Shown: positions 55,777-64,000 of the stretch, in pieces
How the letters are laid out: each line of letters starts with the position of its first letter
Position numbering within the stretch: position 1 is the first letter of the stretch
Assembly: GCA_037043455.1 (NCBI GenBank)
Contig: JAWPHD010000005.1
Coordinates: 186,001 to 250,000 of the forward strand
Reading direction: 5' to 3'
DNA: 64,000 nt
Source: Cyrtodaria siliqua
Lineage: Eukaryota; Mollusca; Bivalvia; Adapedonta; Hiatellidae
The notes under the pieces: generated by a model
Databases searched by the model: none
The model's input: the letters and a program-made list of their open reading frames with translations, nothing else
What the model was told of the DNA's origin: nothing
Made by a program: the position numbers and the translations under genes

Positions 55777-57000
55777 TTTATAATAGTATCATTTAAAGGT
55801 TGTGATCTGGAGTGGTAATACTCCCGCCTCCGATGTAAATGGAGTGGTAATACTCCCGCCTCATGTTATAAAAAATGTTTAGGCGTGCTATTTAGCGCCC
55901 TTAGTGATATCCTCAATGGCTTATTTTGAATAATATTCAGTTTGTGCAGTACAGACGGAGCAGCACAAGAATACACATGGGATCCATAATCAGTTTTAGA
56001 TCTAATGAGGGTTTTATATAAGACAATGAGTGTTTTTCTATCGGAACCAAAATCTGTTCCTTGCAGCATACGTAATAAGTTTAGGTCTTTTTCACATTTG
56101 GCTATAAGATTATAAATATGTGCAGAGAAATTTAAACGACGATCCCAAATCCCCATTTATTTGCCAATTCCCAAATTAAATTTAACCCTTTTTGTGTTTT
56201 TTTCTGAAGATATTTTAAGTTTTTCCCAGTAATCTATGTACTGCTGTCGTCGGTAAACTGGCTAATTTCCATGCTAGAATATTTAAAATATCAAGGAGAT
56301 CATTAATTAACATATTAAAAAGAAGGGAGGAGATAATTGAACCTTGGGGCGTGCCTCTCCCGAGAGTTTCCTCATCTAAAAACGAGGCGCCAACTTTGAC
56401 TACAATCTTCCTATCCTGAAGAAAAGCCTTGATAAAATAAAAGCAATTTCCTCTTATTCCGAGGTCATATAATTTAGACAAGATGCCGATGTTCCAGGCA
56501 AAATTGAAAGCTGCATGTAATTGAGAAAGATAGCTAATACAGATTGGCCGATGTTTTTGGAAAAAACTAATATCGTGTTGGAGTCTAGCCAATCGATCTT
56601 GAGTGCTTCGACCCTTTTTAAACCCAGCTGATATTTATTAATAAAATTCTTTGATTCTAGGAAATGTTCAAGGCTGGTTTTGACCATGAATTCCATTAGC
56701 TTACTAGGATGGGAAGTAAGACTTTTTATAGGGCGATAGGATTTATGGTCATTGATATCTTTATTAGGTTTACATATTGGGATAACGCAGGCCCGTCACA
56801 AGGAAAAGGGATAAGTTTTGGAGGACCACATATTGTTATAAAGGGAAAGTCAAATATGAAGACTGGAGTCAGGCATGTGTTTGAATAAAACGTATGAGAT
56901 TTTATCAGGTCCCACGGCGGAGTTCTTTCTGCTGTTTTTTGCTTCTTTCAATTCGAATAAAGAAAAAGGTGTATTGAGTAAATAGTTGAATTCATCATCA
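55777..57000 (-). pseudogene. Reverse transcriptase of the RNase-H LINE
   Basis: Minus frames: HKSYRPI, TSHPSKLMEFMVKTSLEHFL and INKYQLGLKRVEA (fingers); IGILSKLYDLGIRGNCFYFI and LGRGTPQGSIISSLLFNMLI (block B'); in a shifted frame MEISQFTDDSST, the catalytic DD box with Thr before it; then 55866-56156 NFSAHIYNLIAKCEKDLNLL, LIVLYKTLIRSKTDYGSHVY and LHKLNIIQNKPLRISLRALN (thumb). It ends shortly before the inserted LINE. Multiple frameshifts. Confidence 0.82.
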
Positions 57001-57299
57001 TCATCATCTGCTTCATTTATTTTAGCATTGAAATTATCTTCGAAGTTACTTTATTAGTAGTTTGATCGCAATTTGTTTTACTAGAGACTTGGGAAAATGT
57101 TTCGCCAATAAATTAGTTTTATTTGTATAAATGGAACAAGTAGATATAAATTCCTCCCAATATGTTTTTTGCTTGAGCTATAATTGTTTTTGATTCTTGT
57201 TCTGCTTCCTTAAACGTTTTTAAATTAGCTTCAGATGTATCTTTTTCAGTCTATTGAGCATATATTTCCGTTTATTAACTGATTCTTTGCATGCAGAAT

Positions 57300-58085
57300 T
57301 CCATCATGGGACATTTTTATTCCTGGGCATATTGTTGTACATTGGGACACTTTGATGGACTATACTTAATATTGCATCAGTTATGTTATTATTAAAATAA
57401 TTAATGTCTTCGGAGACAAGATCTTCTGCTTTAAGTTTTTGACTTAAGATATTAAATATGTCCCAATCAGCTTTATTGTAGTTAAATTTATCTTGATTAT
57501 AGTATTCATGAGAGATTTCTTCAGATGACAACTGGATAGCAATAAAGATGTGGAAATGGTCTGAACCCCAGTTGTCATTTAGCACGGATCAATGGGTTGT
57601 TAAAAACAGTGGAATTGAACATAAAGAACGGTCGATGTTGGTAAGGCTGCCCGTACTTTTACATAAACGCGTTAGGTGATCCGTCTTTTAAAAGAAAAAA
57701 GTTGTTATCATCAATCTATGTTAATACATCTTAGCCTTTTTTATTTGATTGATCAGATCCCCATGCCTGATGCTGGGCATTAAAGTCGCCTGTAATTAAT
57801 ACATTTTTTGTTTGATGTTCCTTTATTTTATTTGTAATCTGTTTAAGTGAGCAAATAAAACAATTTCTGGAGTATATATTGGACAAAAAAAGTGTAGTCT
57901 TTAAACAATATTTTAAATAATTGAACTTCGATAGCAGTATCATTATCTTTATCAAGTGGATTGGCAATATTTTTTAAAATGTTTCATTTCATTCCTGAAT
58001 CCAGGAATGGCTTTAATATTATTTTGGGTAAACGTTGTTTCTTGTATACACTTCGGGATTAATATCTAAAAATATTTTCATTTCG
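57300..58085 (-). pseudogene. Endonuclease of the RNase-H LINE
   Basis: The minus frame at 57731-57967 reads NVLITGDFNAQHQAWGSDQS (the GDFN-xH block of APE-type LINE endonucleases). 57304-57585 gives NDNWGSDHFHIFIAIQLSS (SDH block), then FNYNKADWDIFN, the link to RT. Further 5' FLDINPEVYTRNNVYPK near 58060 suggests the start of the ORF. The first catalytic Glu block is deleted or shifted. Confidence 0.75.
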
Positions 58086-58108
58086 GTGTGTTTCATATGT
58101 TTAAGCAA

Positions 58109-58192
58109 CCCCCCCCCCCCCACTCCACCCCCCCCCCCCCCCCCCCACACACACAACCACCACACACACACACACACACTCACACACACACC
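58109..58192. repeat. Poly-C and (CA)n microsatellite
   Basis: C runs (58109-58146, broken by ACTCCA) pass into (CA)n to about 58192. They mark the 5' edge of the RNase-H LINE. Confidence 0.9.
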
Positions 58193-60136
58193 GCATTAAA
58201 GGAACAAATACTGATAAAGGTGATCCTTTGGGAGCAACAAATACAATTAAGAGAATAAAGCAGACTCGGTTTTATTGAGTCTGTTCATGAGAAGTAATGA
58301 AAGAAGCAACATCTCTCACGCCTCCGAGCACCGGCTTAAGCGGTATTCTACTTCAAAGCCACCTATAATGGTTATGTTAACTGAGTTATACATTTTAACA
58401 GTTTTTGAATGGTTCTTTAAATATTAGAATTTTGACGTTTATTAGCTAGCACCAGACGAGGAAATGGTCTTTCGGGGGGTCTTGTCCCTTTAAGGGCTCC
58501 AGGTATGATGCCCTGGTATAGGTTTCTCTTCTTATATACTAATCAAATTTCCTAAGTACCCACCCAAGAATACTATAGTATAGTCAATTGTATTCTCATT
58601 GTTTTGTGTATTTCACGTTCGATTACAGAAACTTTTGAACTGCAAAACAACGAGTTTAAATCGTAACGACTTTTAAAGCTTTCGAGTCGATGCAAATTTC
58701 ACGTCTGCATGAGAAAATGTGCTACATCTACATTATCTAAATGTCAATGTTAGTCATTGTTCAAATTACCGCTAGAACGAGAATCCTTCCACTTCTCGAA
58801 GCTATATCTCCACTATTGGACACCATTCATTAGTTCACTGTTTTAACACATGTTTACATACTTAAAGGCTCATGTCACATTTATACGTCATTCACAATTA
58901 GTTATAAGCGTTGAAATGGTTCTTTTTTTTTTATGTCTGAAAGCATTCTATGTTTTTGTAATATAGACTACACGCGACAACTCTATGAATGCATTGCACT
59001 CGTACAGAGATCAGATAATACTAAAATGCAAAAGACACACAGATCGCAAATCTGTGGAGATTTTAATATACTTCCTATATTTAGAATCTCCACCAATATT
59101 ACACCCGTATTTGCGTAGGTTCATATGATTTGGCTGCGTGACTGCGTGACATATAGCAGGTTATAATAATTTGAGCAATTTTCTAGCGACCCAGTCTAAA
59201 TTATCTGCACTATTTCATACGTATCTCTACACTTTTACCAGTCAAGCTGTGAATATTCTAAAAAAATCTGGTATGTCGATTCCCACTTTGGTCCGGATTG
59301 ACCAAGGCATACAGTAGAAAAAACTTACGAATTAATAAGAGACTTTGGAACACATTTGGAACACTAAAATGTAGTTTAAAATCTAACAAGACTCTTGCTG
59401 TTCATAAATTCATTTCTGTTCATTATTCCGACATTCATTTGCACAGTTTGATAGCAAATAGTCAGACGCCGACCTTTGATACCTTGTCTGCCAGTTGTCT
59501 AGTATATTCCCATCTAAACATGAGTAATATATGTACTGGCCTTGTATTTGAATTGCATTGAATTCTATTAATTTGATGCGTTATGTGTTAAGAGATAAGT
59601 ACAGGCAGTAACATATATATAAAGAAACTAACCCGCCATATAACAGAAAAAATACTCTACAACCCGTTTATAAAAAAATTATCCAGGTGTTCAGGTCATA
59701 TAATAATGCATATGTGTCGAATAAAATAACAGGTTTATTAACGGTTTCTTAAAATACCCGCGACTGAATATGCGTCAAATGAATTATGAGTTGGTAACTC
59801 TTAATTCGACGCTCCAGTTTTTCAGATTTGGTCTAGCTGGTTAAAGTCGTTCATATTGTGTCTACAGAGTTTGGATTCTTACATATGTTGTATATACACC
59901 TCGTCGTCAGTAGGTTTAGAAACGGTGTACATAGGTTGTAACATTTGGCTGTTGCTGGTGGGATAGCTACTATAAATATTTAGCAATCACAGCAACGACA
60001 TCAGGGTCCTTATAAAAGAACGCCATGCAAAAAATGTGTGAATAGCGATACAATAACTTTTATTTTTTTAAAACAATATTCAATAACAATTTTATCAATA
60101 ACAATTTAAGTTATACAGCTATCGAATCATTTTATT
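58193..60136. other. No gene recognised
   Basis: AT-rich. Open frames, including one of 87 codons at 59298, show no known motif. Confidence 0.45.
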
Positions 60137-60375
60137 ACCGAGTTTTACCGTTTATCTACCGTTTCAAACCAGTTTGTCGTTCGTTTATCGTTTAAAAACG
60201 GAAAACGACCGAAAACGGGTTTGCAAACGCTTAAAGTGCGCATGCTCACAGTTTTTCCGTTTCCAAACGTTCTGAAACGGGCGTTTCCAAACGCGCGTAG
60301 TGCGCATGCGCATAGTTTCCAAACGCGCGTAGAGCGCATGCGCAGAGTTTGCAAACGCGTTTTTGAGTTTTTACC
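60137..60375. repeat. ~32 bp-periodic repeat with NRF1-like palindromes
   Basis: GTTTCCAAACGCGCGTAG is followed by TGCGCATGCGCA at 60301-60312, and the 10-mer GCGCATGCGC recurs at 60334, 32 bases on. A degenerate GCGCATGCTC at 60238 is 64 bases before the first. Flanking units have GTTTGCAAACGC and GTTTCCGTTT-type words. TGCGCATGCGCA fits the consensus YGCGCAYGCGCR of NRF1, a CpG promoter factor in animals. It is a GC-rich island in AT-rich DNA. Whether it acts as a promoter is unknown; no transcript is visible. Confidence 0.6.
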
Positions 60376-60479
60376 TTTTTTTGCGTTTGACCAATTAAAA
60401 AAAGGACAGTATAATTAGATAATTCTCTTCTACGATCGTTGGTTTAAGAGTGATTGATTGATGCAGCAAATGAAACAAA

Positions 60480-61210
60480 CATTTATATTAATTAAAAACA
60501 AAAGTTGATGCTTAATAATTATGTTAATTCCAACGTGCAAACCCCATGCATTCGCCCATCATTAATATTCATGCCACCATCGAGTTAATATATGCTTAAC
60601 TAAATCTGGGTCAAAAATGACATATAGAGCCCAGACTAGATGCATCGTTTAATTAGCCGGGTTTTGGATTTTATTGCCAAAAACACCCGACGTCGACAAT
60701 CATTAATTGTTTAATCCATAGCTCGCGTAGTGTGTACAAGTGCACTGCGATTGAATTAGAGACATCAGTAATTAGATATTTTCACATTATACATACTGGA
60801 AGTATGAAAAATAAATATTTCAAATCAATCAGTGCTGTAAAATTTAGTTTGTAAATAAATGGAATATACTCAGTTTACCTAATACATGAGAGAGAGCCAT
60901 ACTGGAAATAAGGCAAAACCATAAAAATGGACAAAATAATGAGTGAATGAATGAATGAATGCTGTTTTACGGCACGTCGACACATAAATAGTTCACATTG
61001 TGCGCAAAAACTAATGAAAGATGAATGAAAGAAACAGTTATCAAAAATATTGTAAATGTATAAAGATAAAACCATTTACAACAAGGGATAACACGGTAAA
61101 AGTAGTAACTATCCATAATTATGCAGGACAACAAATGCCCACTTGAGATACGAGATTTAAATAGACAAATTGTTAAAAGAGTGGATTATACGAATACAAT
61201 TTAATTAATG
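60480..61210 (+). repeat. ~720 bp tandem duplication, unit 1
   Basis: Shares with unit 2, in the same order: CAAACCCCATGCATTC, TTCATGCCACCATCGAGTTA, TTTAATCCATAGCTCGCGTA, GAGACATCAGTAATTAGATA, AATATACTCAGTTTAC and TATACGAATACAATTTAATT. CTCGCGTAGTG lies at 60722 here and 61443 in unit 2. This unit has an extra insert (60940-61050) with GAATGAATGAATG and ACGGCACGTCGACACATAAA, a dispersed repeat also near 12465-12505. No coding content. Confidence 0.75.
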
Positions 61211-61945
61211 TTGATATTTAAATTTATATTAATTACAAACAATAGTTGAGGCATAATTATGCTAATTCCTATTCCTATGTGCAAACCCCATGCATTCACC
61301 CACCATTTATATTCATGCCACCATCGAGTTAACATGTGCTTAACTAAATTCATCGTTTAATTAGCCTGGATTTTCGATATGCAACAACTGTGTTACTGCC
61401 ATAAGCACCCGACATCGACAATCACTAACTGTTTAATCCATAGCTCGCGTAGTGTTTACACGCGCACTGCGATTTAATTAGAGACATCAGTAATTAGATA
61501 TTTACACAATATACATACCGGAGGAATGAAACATAAATATTTTATATTAAACAGTGTTGTAAAAGAATCGCTTGCATTTTCATCCTCATGTAATAGTTAT
61601 TTGCTATATATATATTACTCAACTGCTGATATAAAATGATCTATTTGCAGAATCACGTGACTTATACTTATGTATGAACAATTGTATTAATATATGCATA
61701 AATGACGATGTACGTATGTACAAGTTAAAAAAAATATATGTTCTGTTCTGTAAAAATAGTTTGTAAATTCAGGGAATATACTCAGTTTACATAATAAATG
61801 AAAACAGCATTAGCCATAATGGAAATAAGGGAAATCCGGAAAAAGAAAAACAGAACCTACGAGAAATACGAGATTTGAATAGACAAAATATTAAAAGATT
61901 GTATTATACGAATACAATTTAATTGATATTAATGTTTACATTGGT
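61211..61945 (+). repeat. ~720 bp tandem duplication, unit 2
   Basis: Second unit, same orientation. Similarity is strongest in the ~60 bases around TAGCTCGCGTAGTG...ATCAGTAATTAGATATTTAC. This unit has its own insert around 61570-61740. Confidence 0.75.
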
Positions 61946-62684
61946 AAACATGGTAAATTTCCATTGTTAATAATAAAAAATAGGAGTCAAGTGTGACACA
62001 GAGGAAGATGGGAAAAGCTGATTTGAAAAGCATTGCAGAATGTATAGATTTCTATATAATTTGAGAGATATAGTACTGAATATGTTCATTTACAAAGTGG
62101 CCTCGGTGGCTCAGTGGATAATGCATTGTGGTTTGGAGCTAACACCTCTGCCCCGCGTTTATCTGATACATATCATATTCATTCTTCATAATTTGTATTT
62201 ATTAGCTCCCTCTATCACTGTCCCAATAAAACCACATCTGTTGTTGTAGCCCCATTATATGAAGAAGAATAAATTTGTTTACAAAAGTGTCTGAGTCATG
62301 CGCTAGAATCCAGTAACGTGTTTGTGATCCGTGTGAAATTAATATTGCATGCATAGGGAATGCACTAATGGTTTTTAAGGGACGCGGAGCAATCTTGAAT
62401 AATTTTATTAAAATAAGCACCTCCGGTGTATCATTCAAGTATGATGTTCGTTTTAAAGGGACCCACGGCAATATTGAAGAGTTTGAAATGGGTGTCTCGA
62501 TTTATATAACCAGAATCATGTTTACTTTTAACCTGGTTACATTTAAATAGGTACTATTTTAAGTATTCTCTTTTTCGTCTTACTTTACTATACGTTTTAA
62601 TATATAATTGGTGCAATACAATACAATTTGCTTATTACTATTCTTATAACTAATATAAATGATTGAACAAATGTAAGTTATCCA
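61946..62684. other. No gene; possible tRNA-like fragment at 62095-62155
   Basis: GTGGCCTCGGTGGCTCAGTG followed by GATAATGCATTG resembles the A-box half of a tRNA-derived SINE head. No B box follows, so I do not call a tRNA gene. Nothing else seen. Confidence 0.35.
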
Positions 62685-63035
62685 CCGGACGCCGTGAGTT
62701 TAAAAAAACAACAAGATTGCGATGTGTCCCTTTAACGTTGCTTGAATATATTTTTAAATTAAAGGTTATATCGTCTCAGAGTTTTCAATATATTTTCGTT
62801 AAACTACCACGGGATAAATACTATACTGGTGCAATAATGTCAAATGTAGTAATATACAAAAACAAAATATGCAATAAACGAAGAAATACTAACGGGATGC
62901 CGCGAGTTTTAAAGAAATTCAGATTGTCTTTATCCCTTTAATATGAATCAAGCTGATTTAAATATTCATTACATTAAGAATTGACTCGACGCCGCGAATT
63001 TAAATAACGAAGATCAAGACTGCCGTGTTTTAAAC
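62685..63035. repeat. Three diverged copies of a ~50 bp motif
   Basis: GGACGCCGTGAGTTTAAAAA...TCCCTTTAACG (62689), GGGATGCCGCGAGTTTTAAA...TCCCTTTAATA (62893) and CGACGCCGCGAATTTAAATA (62988). All have ACGCCGCGAGTTTAAA and most end in TCCCTTTAA. Possibly ends of small dispersed repeats. Confidence 0.5.
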
Positions 63036-63600
63036 CTAAACTATAATGTTTCGAAATCTGCAGATATTGCCGTTATTGAGAGATATAAACAAAGTCATAC
63101 AGTTACTTATAATAAGAAAAACGTATTAACTTAACTTTGAATAACTCGATTTCCTGTGAAGTTATATTATTTAACTTATACCGATTCCAATAAGAAAACA
63201 ACGTTATCATACTTCATTGCAATGTGGTAAACTAGTTATATCTGGTTTACTTTTTTTTTATTCCTAATTATTTCACAGACCTAATAGCTAATTATTAATA
63301 TGTGCACACAATATATGCAGAAAGTACAAGAACGGAAGTAAACTAAATTAATAATGTGTTTTACTCCTTATAGTTTTAAACTATTCAATAAATTAGTTTC
63401 TGAGAGTATCAAATACCAGATAGTTTTCGTCTGCTCGTATAGTTATTTTGATCAGTGCACGTTGTATTAACAATACAAATAACCTAAATTTCAGCCCCTT
63501 ATAAAGTGCCTCTTTAATTATAAATTAAATCATTATTCGTCGCAAATCATAGTTGAATATGTTATGTCGCCTGATAAAATTATATAATACAATAAAGTAT
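63036..63600. other. AT-rich DNA, no feature recognised
   Basis: No coding or repeat signal seen. Confidence 0.5.
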
Positions 63601-63725
63601 CAGGGCTGCCATTTCTCAGGTTTTGCGCCGGTAATTGCCGGCTTTTTTGTGCGATTACCGGCTTACCGGCTTTTCAGTCGAAATTAGTCGAAATTACCGG
63701 CTTTTTCGACGAAAAATCCTTAAAA
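63601..63725. repeat. ACCGGCTT-word repeat
   Basis: CGCCGGTAATTGCCGGCTTTT, GATTACCGGCTTACCGGCTT and AAATTACCGGCTTTTTCGAC reiterate ACCGGCTT about five times, with GTCGAAATTA twice in tandem. Preceded by CAGGGCTGCCA, which could be a hAT-like end; no partner end is visible. Confidence 0.5.
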
Positions 63726-63924
63726 TTTATTTAACATCGTTTTCGCACATAGATATTGGTTTTTGGCATTGGAGGTGCGGTATAAAGTAAGCCGGTAACA
63801 AGTCAATAGCGTGGGTTGGCGAATCGACAATTTTGATTGGTTCAATACAACCTCGTGACTTAAGCATTTCCTGTTTATCAAAAATCTGCCATTTTCAAAA
63901 CATTTGCAAAATAAACAAAGAGTA

Positions 63925-64000
63925 ATGGTTGATTTAAGTGCGTATCGCTCTAGAATTGGTTCTTTTGCTACGGTATGTGTGTCCCTGAGATCTGAGAGGA
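63925..64000 (+). CDS. Possible start of an ORF running off the window
   Basis: ATG at 63925 (AGTAATGG context) opens a frame with no stop to the end: MVDLSAYRSRIGSF, then ATVCVSLRSER. From memory, a short leader of this kind (xDLSxYRxRIG) begins some molluscan non-LTR retrotransposon ORFs, but 25 residues are too few to be sure. Alternatively a host exon or chance. Confidence 0.25.
   Translation, partial: MVDLSAYRSRIGSFATVCVSLRSER

Larger units (their letters stand above)
50639..58085 (-). mobile_element. RNase-H-type LINE (I/Nimb-like), interrupted
   Basis: Reading the minus strand: endonuclease (58085-57300), RT (about 57000-55800), then after a 4 kb insertion RNase H and a C-terminal Cys/His segment (51758-50639). 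An RNase H after RT in a LINE points to the I superfamily. With the insertion removed the flanking frames are colinear and the domain order is normal. Shifts and stops in the endonuclease and RT show it is dead. Confidence 0.82.

Noticed and set aside
59298..59561. 87-codon plus-strand frame
   Set aside because: No recognisable domain, no neighbouring element signals; left as unassigned.
62095..62155. tRNA gene
   Set aside because: An A-box-like half only; no B box or acceptor-stem pairing. At most a SINE-head fragment.

Overview
The window is nuclear DNA from an animal, most likely a heterodont bivalve mollusc. It is AT-rich, has no bacterial-style gene packing and no complete protein-coding gene. 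It is dense in retroelement debris of kinds common in bivalve genomes: a Ty3/gypsy element, a DIRS/Ngaro-type tyrosine-recombinase element, RNase-H-bearing and L1/Tx1-like LINEs, tRNA-derived SINEs, and a poly-G/(GGTC)n-headed satellite. The taxon call rests on recollection of these families. No search was run.

Layout. 0-4.6 kb: a tRNA-derived SINE, two related ~90-100 bp palindromes, a retroelement 3' tail and a LINE C-terminal scrap. 4.6-8.9 kb: a degenerate Ty3/gypsy element with both LTRs, interrupted by a ~617 bp TIR element and a retroelement tail. 9.0-18 kb: four same-strand copies of a ~390 bp repeat, a LINE endonuclease scrap and several copies of one reverse-transcriptase (RT) family, which all read on the minus strand except two plus-strand tails. 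18-25.9 kb: mostly unique AT-rich DNA with small inverted-repeat elements. It holds the only hint of a host transcript: three candidate exons with good splice signals and a very short ORF. 25.9-30.1 kb: a ~160 bp satellite array interrupted by two tails of the RT family. 32.1-36.3 kb: a decayed DIRS/Ngaro-like element on the minus strand (gag-like, RT, RNase H, tyrosine recombinase). 36.7-38.5 kb: minisatellites and an SGNH-hydrolase-like fragment. 39.7-42.1 kb: a 630 bp element with perfect 33 bp terminal inverted repeats, then an RT remnant. 44.4-47.2 kb: a ~2.8 kb array of a 39 bp unit with an 11-unit (429 bp) higher-order period. 49.4-50.1 kb: a GC-richer TIR element. 50.6-58.1 kb: an RNase-H-type LINE split by a nested L1/Tx1-like LINE, both on the minus strand. 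60.1-63.0 kb: a 32 bp-periodic repeat carrying NRF1-like palindromes, a ~720 bp tandem duplication and short dispersed repeats. The last bases may begin an ORF that leaves the window.

Nothing here works together as an operon or pathway. The story is layered insertion and decay. I found no convincing undescribed biological system. The strongest second-look items are the 39 bp array with higher-order structure, the nested LINE pair with matching target-site duplication, the 630 bp hairpin-ended TIR element, the NRF1-like repeat and the candidate three-exon transcript.
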